This document shows positions 11,984 to 19,559 of a stretch of DNA of 19,645 nucleotides, piece after piece; position 1 is the stretch's first letter; each line of letters begins with the position of its first letter. This stretch comes from DASXBJ01 sp036491755 (lineage in GTDB: Bacteria > Chloroflexota > Dormibacteria > Dormibacterales > Dormibacteraceae), in assembly GCA_036491755.1 (NCBI GenBank), contig DASXBJ010000078.1:1-19645 (forward strand). Direction: 5' to 3'. Both the position numbers and the translations under genes were made by a program. The notes below the pieces were generated by a model. The model was not told the origin of the DNA, made no database searches, and was given only the letters and a program-made list of their open reading frames with translations.

Positions 11984-14332
11984 CTAGGGCGCGGTGAGGG
12001 AGCGAAGCAGCGGCTCGGTGATCGAGTTGTGGTCTTTCGCGGTCAACGTGCGGAGCAGGTAGTACTCGGAAAGGGGCCTGTCGTCGGTGATCAGGGGCCC
12101 CGCGCCGACGAACGCGTCGACCTGGGAATCCTTCAACCACTCCTGGCCCATGATCAATCTTGCCCAGCCGGCGCCATCCAGCTTCGAATCGTCAGGCGCG
12201 GTCGCGAAGTCCGCCGCGGCGGAGCCGGTGCCCAGGTACTGCGCGAGCGACGCCGCGTCGAGGTTGAACGGTTGATCCGAACCCATCAGGTAAGCACCGT
12301 TCTGGACAGGGCTGAGCAGCACGTCCATATGCGGGAAGGCCGCGCGGAATGTCCGCAGGTGGTTCTTGAACTCGTCGGTCGTGGCGGCGTATGGAAACCA
12401 CAGCAGGAAGATGCCGCCGGGGTTCAGCCGCTGTCTCGCCTCGGCGAAGAACTCCGACGTGTACAGGACGACGCTGCCGGCCGACTCGATGGGTGGAGGA
12501 GGATCGACAACGATGATGTCGTATCGATCCTGGGACAACCGCACGAAGTTGCGCCCGTCGGCGATGATCACACGGCCCTGCGGGTTGTGCAGGTACTGGC
12601 TCGAGTCGGAGAAGAAAGCCCCCATCTGCGCGGGCACGGAGGGCGACAGCTCGACGGCGTCGGTTCGCATGCCGAGGATGAGCGACGAGCGGTACGTCGA
12701 GCCCATGCCGAAGCAGATGTCCAGCATGCTGGATGCCTGCGGCCGCAGCGCTTTCGGGATGTACGCCATCAGCTTGGTGCTCTCGGTGAGATAGGTCATC
12801 GAGATTCCGGCCACGAAGATCCGGCGCTGCGTCGGCGAGCCGCCGGAGACGTCGACCGTCGCGATGTTGTCCTCCCGATGCGCGACGAGCAGGCCCTCAC
12901 CCAGAAGCCTGTTCTGGGTTGCGGTGCGGGCCACAGGCAGTCCGGCGGCAGGCGCGATGATCGCGATCACCGAGACCAGGGCGAATGCGCCGGACAGCGC
13001 TCTCCAGTCGCGCCGGCGCGGCTCGGCGAAATTGAGCAGGGCGCATCCCACGAGCAGCTCAACCGCGGACAACAGGAGGATCGATGTGTTGGTGCCGAGA
13101 GTCGACGCGAGGACGAAGGCGGCGCAAAACGAGCCGAGGATGGAACCCAGCGTGTTGCTCGCGTAGAGCTTGCCGACGCTGTTCGGCGCAGTCGCCGCCG
13201 ATGTGGTGACAAGCCTGACCGCGAGGGGAAACGCGTAGCCCATCGCGATGGTGGCGGGCAGCAGGACCAGGGGACGAACGCTGTAGTAGCCGTCGCTCAG
13301 CGGCCCGCTGCAGAGGACCACGGTCAGGCCCGCGGCCAAACCGATCGCTCCGAGGCAGATGCCAAGCGTGCCGATCGTGTCCCGGTCGGGCCGGCTGCGG
13401 CGTCCGAACCACACGCTGCCCAGCGCGATGCCGAAGAGGTAGATCGCCAGGATGGCGGCGAACAGGTAGATGCTCGAGCCGCTGCCCTCGGCGAACAGCC
13501 GCGTCCACAGAACTTCGAAAGCAAGAGCGGCGAAGCCCGCGATGAAGGTGGCCACGTAGACGACTCGTCGCTGCCCGGGGCTTGACGGCCGTGCCTGAGA
13601 CGATGCATGCGCGCCGTTCGACGCCACGAGCGGCGTGGCTGGATCGACGCGGACGCGCCCGCTGACCGCGAGCGCCACTCCGCCCGCCACCAGGTTCAGG
13701 CCGACAGCCACCAGGGCGGTACGGCCGAGGCCGATCAGCTCGATCAGCGCGTAGCCGGCGACCACCGTGCCGGCCACCGCGCCCAGCGTGTTGGCGGCGT
13801 ACAGCTCGCCGAGCCGGTGCCCAGCCTGGTCGAGCGAACGCACCAGGAAGCTCGTCAGCGCGGGCAGCGTCATGCCCATGCAGAAAGTGGCGGGCGTCAC
13901 GGCGGCGAACGCCAGGCCAAAGCGGATGAGGCCCAGCTCGGTCGGCGAGGCGGCGCTGTAGGCGGACCCGTAGATGCTTCCGAGCGCTGGAAACAGCGTC
14001 GGCAACCCGACCGCCAGGACGGCCACCGCCAGCTCGATCGCCCCGTAGAGTCGCAGCGGATTCCTGCTCCGGGCCGCGAGGCGGCCACCGAGAAGCGCCC
14101 CGCCCCCCAGGCCGGCGAGGAAGGCGGTGACGATGGTGGAGATCGCCTGGCTCGTGTTGCCGAACAAGAGAACGAGGTCACGCGACCAGACGACCTGGTA
14201 GATCAGCCCGGCGGCACCCGAGGCGATGAACAGGCCGAGCACGAGCTGCTGGACGGCTGTGTTCGCGTTCCGCGCATTTTCAGTCGCGGCTGGAATCGTG
14301 ACCACGTGGCCGGCGGCCACTCTGGTAGACAT
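11984..14332 (-). CDS. Fused MFS transporter-like / spermidine synthase-like protein
   Basis: A 782-residue two-part membrane protein. Residues about 30-475 contain many hydrophobic helices with glycine-rich MFS-like repeats (for example FIASGAAGLIYQVVWSRDL, and GGALLGGRLAARSRNPLRLYG in the first loop). Residues about 500-770 form a soluble domain of the spermidine-synthase/methyltransferase fold: SAM-type loop MLDICFGMGSTYRSSL (about 535-550), VELSPSV, and IIVVDPPPP (about 607-615). The family is often annotated as polyamine aminopropyltransferase, but few members have been tested. Only a methyl- or aminopropyl-transfer fold is seen here; no decarboxylase or other polyamine gene is nearby. 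The ATG at 14332 has no clear ribosome-binding site. Confidence 0.88.
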   Translation of the reverse strand: MSTRVAAGHVVTIPAATENARNANTAVQQLVLGLFIASGAAGLIYQVVWSRDLVLLFGNTSQAISTIVTAFLAGLGGGALLGGRLAARSRNPLRLYGAIELAVAVLAVGLPTLFPALGSIYGSAYSAASPTELGLIRFGLAFAAVTPATFCMGMTLPALTSFLVRSLDQAGHRLGELYAANTLGAVAGTVVAGYALIELIGLGRTALVAVGLNLVAGGVALAVSGRVRVDPATPLVASNGAHASSQARPSSPGQRRVVYVATFIAGFAALAFEVLWTRLFAEGSGSSIYLFAAILAIYLFGIALGSVWFGRRSRPDRDTIGTLGICLGAIGLAAGLTVVLCSGPLSDGYYSVRPLVLLPATIAMGYAFPLAVRLVTTSAATAPNSVGKLYASNTLGSILGSFCAAFVLASTLGTNTSILLLSAVELLVGCALLNFAEPRRRDWRALSGAFALVSVIAIIAPAAGLPVARTATQNRLLGEGLLVAHREDNIATVDVSGGSPTQRRIFVAGISMTYLTESTKLMAYIPKALRPQASSMLDICFGMGSTYRSSLILGMRTDAVELSPSVPAQMGAFFSDSSQYLHNPQGRVIIADGRNFVRLSQDRYDIIVVDPPPPIESAGSVVLYTSEFFAEARQRLNPGGIFLLWFPYAATTDEFKNHLRTFRAAFPHMDVLLSPVQNGAYLMGSDQPFNLDAASLAQYLGTGSAAADFATAPDDSKLDGAGWARLIMGQEWLKDSQVDAFVGAGPLITDDRPLSEYYLLRTLTAKDHNSITEPLLRSLTAP

Positions 14333-14483
14333 CGCGAACTAAACGAAGCGACCGGCCAAGGTGATCGAAAGCATGACGGGCGGCGCCGCCGGTGCAGCCG
14401 CGTTCCGCTATTTCTCGGCTGCGTTCGACCGCACGCCCTGACCACCTGTATGAACCGCACCCTGCTCGCGCCGATGCTCAGCG

Positions 14484-14557
14484 TGGGCCCGGATGGATTC
14501 GAACCATCGACCAGAGGATTATGAGTCCCCCGCTCTGACCAGCTGAGCTACGGGCCC
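14484..14557 (-). tRNA. tRNA with CAU anticodon (Met or Ile2)
   Basis: A complete 74-nt cloverleaf: acceptor GGGCCCG/CGGGCCC with discriminator A, D arm GCTC/GAGC, anticodon stem GGGGA/TCCTC around loop CTCATAA (anticodon CAT at 14523-14521), variable TGGTC, T arm GATGG-TTCGAAT-CCATC. CCA is not encoded. It is not an initiator, since the acceptor has a paired 1-72. Elongator Met or lysidine-modified Ile2 cannot be separated with confidence. Confidence 0.95.
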
Positions 14558-14568
14558 GCCGAAGGCTG

Positions 14569-14574
14569 AGTCTA
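14569..14574 (-). promoter_or_regulatory. Possible -10 box of the tRNA gene
   Basis: TAGACT on the minus strand ends 11 nt before the mature tRNA 5' end, which suits a promoter with a few-base leader. No clear -35. Confidence 0.35.
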
Positions 14575-14619
14575 TCCGGCGCCTGTTTCAGAGGTGGGCG
14601 GCGCGGGAAAGATGCGTGG

Positions 14620-15135
14620 ATGCTCGCGCTGGGGTTGCTGGTCTTGCGGGTCGTGATCGGGCTCATCGTGGCTGCGCACGGCGCTCAGAAATTGTTCGGC
14701 TGGTGGGGCGGCCCCGGCATGGCGAACTGGACCGCCGGCATGACCCGAATGCGGATCCGGCCGGCCGCGCCATGGGCCTGGCTGTCGGTCCTGTCCGAGC
14801 TGCTGGGCGGATTGGGGCTTGCACTCGGATTGCTGTCTCCCCTGCCGAGCTTCGGCATCGTGGCGGCAATGCTGGTGGCGATCGCCCTCGTGCACTGGCC
14901 CAACGGGTTGTGGAACGCCAAGCGTGGCTACGAGTTCAACCTCTCACTCATCGCCGCCGCTGTGGCGCTTGCCCTCACCGGCCCGGGAGCCTACTCGCTG
15001 GACACGCTGCTCGGCATCCACCTCCCGGAGCCGCTCGCCTTCGTGGTGGTGGGGCTGGCGACCCTCGCCGGGGTCGGACTGGCGCTCGGGACGCGAACCA
15101 AGCCGGCGGTCGAGACGAAAACCGAAACCGCCTGA
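14620..15135 (+). CDS. DoxX family membrane protein
   Basis: A 171-residue membrane protein with four helices. The first helix ends in the family motif HGAQKLFGWWGGPGM; helices two and three include LSVLSELLGGLGLALGL and IVAAMLVAIALVHW; the last is PLAFVVVGLATLAGVGLALG. The region around residue 97 (NGLWNAKRGYEFNLSL) is also typical. DoxX proteins are linked to quinone-dependent oxidation and thiol or redox stress in some bacteria, but most members have no assigned role. The ATG fits the first helix; no clear ribosome-binding site. It is a single gene, divergent from the tRNA. Confidence 0.92.
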   Translation: MLALGLLVLRVVIGLIVAAHGAQKLFGWWGGPGMANWTAGMTRMRIRPAAPWAWLSVLSELLGGLGLALGLLSPLPSFGIVAAMLVAIALVHWPNGLWNAKRGYEFNLSLIAAAVALALTGPGAYSLDTLLGIHLPEPLAFVVVGLATLAGVGLALGTRTKPAVETKTETA

Positions 15136-15147
15136 CTGGCCCAGGCG
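15129..15147 (+). terminator. Hairpin overlapping the DoxX stop codon
   Basis: CGCCTG and CAGGCG form a 6-bp stem with loop ACTGGCC; the TGA stop (15133-15135) straddles stem and loop. No T tract. It resembles the stop-codon hairpins at 3882 and 10881. Confidence 0.35.
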
Positions 15148-15266
15148 ACCACTCGTAGTAGCTCCCCTCTCGAACTCAGACCGGCGCGACACGCTCGATC
15201 TCGGTGCCCTCGTGAGGCGGTTCGGGCTCGGGGTCTGGCAAGTGGTTGTCCGCGCTGCAGCTCGAT

Positions 15267-15686
15267 CTAATAGTTCGGGGCGGCGGCGTCGGGAGCAATG
15301 AATTCACACTCATTGCCGTCCGGGTCGTCGACGTAGAAGGTGCGCACGTCCTTGAGCACCGGATGGACCCCGGCGCGAACCGCGACTCCAGCGGCCTCGA
15401 AGCTCTTCTTGAGCGCCTCGTACTCGGCGGCGTCCAGCCGAAATGCGATGTGGTGCAGAACGCGCCTCGCCTTCTCGCGCGGGAACTCGTGCGAGGGGTC
15501 GGGGTGCGGCACGAGGACGATCATCTCGGGCACCCCACCCGACGGATCGGCCGCCCGCAGGAACTTGTTCGGCATCTGCGGAGGCGAAATCAGCTCGAGG
15601 CCGAGCTGGTCGCGATAAAAGCCAAGAGCCGCCTCCATGTCGCGCACCCAAAGCACGATCTCGGCCAGCCCGGCCACACGGGTCAT
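15267..15686 (-). CDS. VOC family (glyoxalase-like) protein
   Basis: A 139-residue soluble protein with one vicinal-oxygen-chelate fold made of two beta-alpha-beta-beta-beta modules. The first shows EIVLWVRDMEAALGFYRDQL, a hallmark of this superfamily. The second has LHHIAFRLDAAEYEAL and the C-terminal YVDDPDGNECEFI. Possible metal ligands are His79 and Glu128, with others unclear. VOC members include glyoxalases, dioxygenases, epimerases and resistance proteins; the substrate cannot be called. The ATG overlaps the stop of the upstream methyltransferase gene by 3 nt (ATGA arrangement), so the two are coexpressed and may act on related compounds. Confidence 0.9.
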   Translation of the reverse strand: MTRVAGLAEIVLWVRDMEAALGFYRDQLGLELISPPQMPNKFLRAADPSGGVPEMIVLVPHPDPSHEFPREKARRVLHHIAFRLDAAEYEALKKSFEAAGVAVRAGVHPVLKDVRTFYVDDPDGNECEFIAPDAAAPNY

Positions 15687-16669
15687 GCCGCGACCGCGGA
15701 CACCATGGCGGCCAGGTTGACGTCCCTCGCCCGCGGAGGCACCGAACAGCCTGGCGCCAGGAGCAATCCCTGGCCGCCGGTCTCGGCGATCGCGCTTCGA
15801 GCCTCCGCCTCGACCGCCGGCGGTGGCCCGTAAAGCAGGCTCCCACGCTGCCCCAGGCCGCCCATCACGGCTCGACCGACGATCTCTCGACCTTCGGAGA
15901 GCGACGGGTTGCCCTGGTTGTGGACGGACCAGCTGACCACCTGCACCGGAAGGTCGCGGGCGATGCCGAAGTTCAGCTTCGAGCCGCACATGTGCACGAC
16001 GTTGAACCACGCTTCCTTGGGCAGGCGCTTGAGCACGCTCAGGTCGTAAGGCAGCACGAGCTCGCGGTAGACGGCTTCAGGCATCACCTCGCGGCCGCAA
16101 TAGCCGGAGATCGCGTAGAAGACACCGGCGGCGCCGGCTGCAACCGATTGGAGGCTGAAGTCGGCCAGCGCGTCGGCGATCCTGTCCAGCGCGGGTCTGA
16201 CCAGCTCCGGGTTCCTGCGCAGCTCGCGCACGATCCGCGCTTGGGATTTGCCCACGAGATAGCCGCCGACCGTGATCGGGCTGAACACCGTCTGGATCAC
16301 GGGGACATCCGTGCCGAGCTCTTTGGCGACCAACCCGATCGAGCGGACCTGGTCCTCGAGGGCCTGGGGATTGACGAGCGCAACGCCGCGCCACGATTCG
16401 AGGTCGGGCACCGCCGCCTTGATCAGCACCGGCGCGCGCATGCGGTGGCCGGCCGGCTGGTACTCCGAGCCGAACGCCTCCGCAAAGCAGCTGGCGCGAG
16501 GCTGGAACTTGACGAAATCCCACCCGAACTTGCGGGCGCGCTCGACGGTGATTGCGGCCAGGGCCTCGGGCGACCATTCCTCGCGATACGTGTGGCCCCA
16601 CGCTCCCACCGGCGGCCGATCCGCCACTCGCATCGCGATCGCCGCCTCCACCCTCTCCCTACCGGTCAT
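15683..16669 (-). CDS. UroD/MtaA-type methyltransferase
   Basis: A 328-residue soluble TIM-barrel protein of the uroporphyrinogen decarboxylase family. It begins MTGRERVEAAIAMRVADRPPV, the standard N-terminus of the methylcobamide methyltransferase branch. A possible zinc set of that branch is present: His226-x-Cys228 (VVHMCGS) and Cys308 in LLLAPGCSVPP. True HemE proteins lack this set. The family (MtaA, MtbA, CmuA) moves methyl groups from a corrinoid to a thiol. A corrinoid protein or reductive activator is not seen in this window. The ATG at 16669 lies 7 nt after a TAAACT box; further upstream the frame is only antisense of other genes. Coupled to the VOC gene downstream. Substrate unknown. 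Confidence 0.87.
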   Translation of the reverse strand: MTGRERVEAAIAMRVADRPPVGAWGHTYREEWSPEALAAITVERARKFGWDFVKFQPRASCFAEAFGSEYQPAGHRMRAPVLIKAAVPDLESWRGVALVNPQALEDQVRSIGLVAKELGTDVPVIQTVFSPITVGGYLVGKSQARIVRELRRNPELVRPALDRIADALADFSLQSVAAGAAGVFYAISGYCGREVMPEAVYRELVLPYDLSVLKRLPKEAWFNVVHMCGSKLNFGIARDLPVQVVSWSVHNQGNPSLSEGREIVGRAVMGGLGQRGSLLYGPPPAVEAEARSAIAETGGQGLLLAPGCSVPPRARDVNLAAMVSAVAA

Positions 16670-16676
16670 GGGTTCG

Positions 16677-16686
16677 AGTTTAAGCT
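16677..16686. promoter_or_regulatory. Overlapping divergent -10 boxes
   Basis: TAAGCT (16681-16686, plus) and TAAACT (16682-16677, minus) share the TA step at 16681-16682. Each is followed by exactly 7 nt and then an ATG (16694 plus, 16669 minus). Both genes would be leaderless and driven from one 10-bp core. Confidence 0.55.
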
Positions 16687-16693
16687 GGACTCG

Positions 16694-17032
16694 ATGATCG
16701 ACATCGAGGCCGAGGCCGCGCGCCTGCGTGGCGCGGCCGAGGCGAAGCCGATGAAGCTGCCGGTGAACCGTCGCGTCGACGAGAGCCATCACACGATCAC
16801 GCCCGACGGGCTTTCGGTCTGGTACACGATCCAGGTCTCGCCGCACAGCCGGATCCAGGAGGCGATCTTCGAGCGGATGGACAGCATGCCTTCCGACGAG
16901 GAGTGCCGGCGCTGGCTGGATCTCCTCATCGTCGGAGCGGAGGCTGTCGAGGCCCCTGGCCTGCCGGATTCGATGACTCGCCGCTTCGAGGCTTTCGAGC
17001 ACAGCCCGGGCCGCGACGCTCCTCTCAGCTGA
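16694..17032 (+). CDS. Hypothetical protein preceding glcD
   Basis: A 112-residue soluble protein without signal peptide or membrane segment. It has a charged N-terminal helix (IEAEAARLRGAAEAK), a middle part with HHTITPDGLSVWYTIQVSP, and a helical end (SDEECRRWLDLLIVGAEAVE). I do not recognise a family. The ATG is set by the TAAGCT-N7 leaderless layout; the frame is open far upstream, but that is antisense of the methyltransferase and VOC genes. Its TGA shares one base with the glcD ATG (TGATG), so translation is coupled and the product is probably used with the glycolate oxidase. Confidence 0.7.
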   Translation: MIDIEAEAARLRGAAEAKPMKLPVNRRVDESHHTITPDGLSVWYTIQVSPHSRIQEAIFERMDSMPSDEECRRWLDLLIVGAEAVEAPGLPDSMTRRFEAFEHSPGRDAPLS

Positions 17033-18471
17033 TGTCGCTGCCCCCCGGCGTCGCCGAAGAGCTGCGCCGCGTCGTCGGCCGCGACTCGGTGATCGACTCG
17101 GCTAACGACCTGCGGATCTTCGAGCGGGACGCATCGATCGAAGGGGCGATGCCCGATGCCGTCGTGCTGCCCTCGGACACGCGCCAGGTGAGTGAGGTGA
17201 TCAAGGTGGCCGCGCGGCACAGCATTCCCGTCGTTCCCCGCGGCGCGGGCACCGGCCTCTCCGGTGGCGCCGTCACGATTCGCGGTGGAATCGCGCTGCA
17301 GGTGTCGCGGATGCGCCGCATCGAGATCGACCCCGTGGCCCAGACCGCGCTCGTCGAGCCAGGCGTCGTCAACAAGGAGCTGTCCCTGGTCGCCGCGCGG
17401 CAGGGACTCTTCTACGCCCCCGACCCGTCGAGCCAGAATGCGTGCACCATCGGCGGCAACGCCGCCGAGAACTCGGGCGGCCCACACTGCCTGTACTACG
17501 GCGTGACCACCAACCATGTGCTCGGCATGGAGGTCGTGCTCGCCGACGGCGGCGTGCATTGGGTCAGCGGCGACTCGCCGGAGCGGGCGGGCCTCGACCT
17601 GTGTGGTGTGCTCGTGGGCTCCGAGGGAACTCTCTGCACGATCACGAAGATCAAAGTCCGGCTGCTGCGCATCCCCCCCACCATCGCCACCCTGCTCGCC
17701 GCCTTTCCGACGATTGAGGCGGCCAGCCACGCGGTCTCCGCTGTCATCGCGCGCGGCATCGTTCCCGCCGCGCTCGAGATGATGGACCAGGTCACCGTTG
17801 GCGCCGTCGAGGCGCACTACCACGCCGGGTACCCGACCGACGCGGGCGCCGTGCTTCTGGTCGAGGTGGACGGAATCGCCGAGTCCACGCGCGAGCTGAT
17901 CAGCGCCATCCGCGAGGTGCTCGGAAGCAACCACGGCTACGCCATGCGCGAGGCGCAGTCCCCGGCCGAGCGCGACCTTCTGTGGGCCGGACGCAAGGGC
18001 GCCATCGGCGCCCTGGGCCGGATCAAGCCCAACTACTACCTGCACGACGGAGTCGTGCCGCGCTCCCGGCTGCCCCAGGTCTTGTCGGCTGTGGGCGAGA
18101 TCGGCGAGCATTACAGGCTGCCGGTGGCCAACGTCTTTCACGCCGGCGATGGCAACCTGCACCCCAACATCCTGTTCGACCTGCGCGACGCGGGAATCAT
18201 GGATCAGGTCGAAAACGCCGGCGAGGAGATGCTGCACGCGGTGGTCGACCTCGGCGGCGCACTGTCGGGCGAGCACGGCATCGGGCTGGAGAAGTCCGCT
18301 TTCATGCCATGGGTGTTCAGCCCGGACGATCTCGACGCCATGCACCGCGTCAAGGACGTGTTTGACCCGATCGGCATCCTGAACCCAGGCAAGATCTTCC
18401 CTGACCCCACGCGCAAATCGGTCCGGCTGGCCGGACGCACCGGGGTCGCGGTCGAGGCGAAATGGTGGTGA
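17032..18471 (+). CDS. glcD: Glycolate oxidase FAD subunit GlcD
   Basis: The 479-residue FAD-binding subunit of glycolate oxidase, which oxidises glycolate (or D-lactate-like 2-hydroxy acids) to the keto acid. The FAD domain shows VVPRGAGTGLSGGAVT (about 68-83) and PDPSSQNACTIGGNAAENSG (130-149). The C-terminal FAD-oxidase domain carries the metal/substrate histidines His370 and His377 in FHAGDGNLHPN, and GEHGIG (413-418), and ends with the usual PIGILNPGKIF. The length is typical. It starts at the ATG overlapping the upstream stop, and overlaps glcE by 10 nt. Electrons pass to GlcE and GlcF and then to the quinone pool. Other members of the FAD-linked 2-hydroxyacid dehydrogenase family are the alternative. 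Confidence 0.93.
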   Translation: MSLPPGVAEELRRVVGRDSVIDSANDLRIFERDASIEGAMPDAVVLPSDTRQVSEVIKVAARHSIPVVPRGAGTGLSGGAVTIRGGIALQVSRMRRIEIDPVAQTALVEPGVVNKELSLVAARQGLFYAPDPSSQNACTIGGNAAENSGGPHCLYYGVTTNHVLGMEVVLADGGVHWVSGDSPERAGLDLCGVLVGSEGTLCTITKIKVRLLRIPPTIATLLAAFPTIEAASHAVSAVIARGIVPAALEMMDQVTVGAVEAHYHAGYPTDAGAVLLVEVDGIAESTRELISAIREVLGSNHGYAMREAQSPAERDLLWAGRKGAIGALGRIKPNYYLHDGVVPRSRLPQVLSAVGEIGEHYRLPVANVFHAGDGNLHPNILFDLRDAGIMDQVENAGEEMLHAVVDLGGALSGEHGIGLEKSAFMPWVFSPDDLDAMHRVKDVFDPIGILNPGKIFPDPTRKSVRLAGRTGVAVEAKWW

Positions 18472-19559
18472 GCGCGCCTGCGGCCGTCGAACGACCGTCC
18501 AGCGCCGAGGAGCTCGCCAGGCGGCTGCGCGAGGCAAACGCAGCGGGGGCGGCGGTCATGCCGGTCGGCGGCGGCCGCGCGAGCGCAATGGGCGAGCCGA
18601 TGGAGCGCTGCGACGTCGCGCTGCACACGACGAGGCTCGACCGAGTGATCGAGCACTCGCAGGCGGACATGGTGGTCAGCGCGGAGGCGGGCATCACGCT
18701 GGAGGCGCTGCAGCTGGAGCTCGGCAAAGCTGGCCAGTTCTTGCCGCTGGACCCCTTCAACTCCCCGGGCCACACCATCGGCGGCCTCCTCGCCAGCGGC
18801 TGGACCGGCCCCCTTCGACTGCGCTATGGCTCCCCGCGCGACTACCTGATCGGCATACGGATCGCACTGCCTGATGGCAAGCTCGCGAGCGCCGGAGGCC
18901 GCGTCGTGAAGAACGTCAGCGGATATGACCTGATGAAGCTGCATTACGGCGCGCTCGGCACGCTTGGAGTGATCGTCGCGGCATCATTCAAGGTATTTCC
19001 CCTTCCTCTCCACGACGTGACCATGCGAGCGTCATTCCGGTCTCCAGACGACGCGTGGCGCGCTGCCGAAGGCGCGCTTGCGATGCCGCTGGCGCCCTCG
19101 GCCCTGGAGCTCTTCTCCGACGGCGAGGTGCTGGTCCGGTTCACGGGCAGCAAGGACGCCGTGAACCGAATGATCGCCGACCTCGGCTGGGACAGGTCTG
19201 CGCAGTCGGCGTGGAGCGACCATTCCCGACGCGCGCCGCTGGTCTGGGCACGCATCGCCACGCAGCGCCACGATCTACGGGGCATCCTCGACGCCCTGCC
19301 GGCCGGCTCGAAGTGGTGGGCCTCACCCGGTGTCGGCGTCGCTCACTGGGAGGTCTCCACGGACGCGGCCGGCGTGCGCGAGATTCGGGCGGCGGTCGAA
19401 GCGGTCCACGGAACGCTGGTCCTGATGGCGGCGCCGCGCGAGCTCGTCCGTGACGTGGGCGCGTGGGGCACCCCGCCGCCGACCCTGGATGTGATGAGGC
19501 GCATCAAGAACGCGTTCGACCCCGTGGGGATCCTGAACCCGGGCCGGTTTGTCGCGTGA
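18462..19559 (+). CDS. glcE: Glycolate oxidase FAD subunit GlcE
   Basis: A 365-residue second FAD-binding subunit. The FAD-binding half is well conserved: VMPVGGGRASAMG, VVSAEAGITLEALQ, FLPLDPFNSPGHTIGGLLAS, and GGRVVKNVSGYDLMKLHYGA with the ALGTLGVI turn. The C-terminal half is weakly conserved and ends NAFDPVGILNPGRFVA. GlcE lacks the catalytic histidine motif of GlcD, as usual, so it should be the electron-relay partner. The ATG lies inside the end of glcD (10-nt overlap) and the stop overlaps the glcF start, which points to a tightly coupled complex. Confidence 0.92.
   Translation: MVVSAPAAVERPSSAEELARRLREANAAGAAVMPVGGGRASAMGEPMERCDVALHTTRLDRVIEHSQADMVVSAEAGITLEALQLELGKAGQFLPLDPFNSPGHTIGGLLASGWTGPLRLRYGSPRDYLIGIRIALPDGKLASAGGRVVKNVSGYDLMKLHYGALGTLGVIVAASFKVFPLPLHDVTMRASFRSPDDAWRAAEGALAMPLAPSALELFSDGEVLVRFTGSKDAVNRMIADLGWDRSAQSAWSDHSRRAPLVWARIATQRHDLRGILDALPAGSKWWASPGVGVAHWEVSTDAAGVREIRAAVEAVHGTLVLMAAPRELVRDVGAWGTPPPTLDVMRRIKNAFDPVGILNPGRFVA

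Noticed and set aside
11966..13585. Plus-strand open frame of 539 codons
   Set aside because: Antisense of the MFS/spermidine-synthase gene; Arg/Asp/Gln-rich without motifs.
14333..14483. Promoter or small RNA between the tRNA and the MFS fusion gene
   Set aside because: A TTTAGT/TAGTTC sequence lies too close to the ATG to be a -10 box of the usual layout, and no stable hairpin stood out.
15148..15266. Possible small gene between the DoxX and VOC genes
   Set aside because: About 120 nt with no convincing start, ribosome site or conserved product; treated as a convergent intergenic gap.
15443..16693. Long upstream extension of the 112-residue protein
   Set aside because: Antisense to the VOC and methyltransferase genes, which have family motifs; the extension has none.
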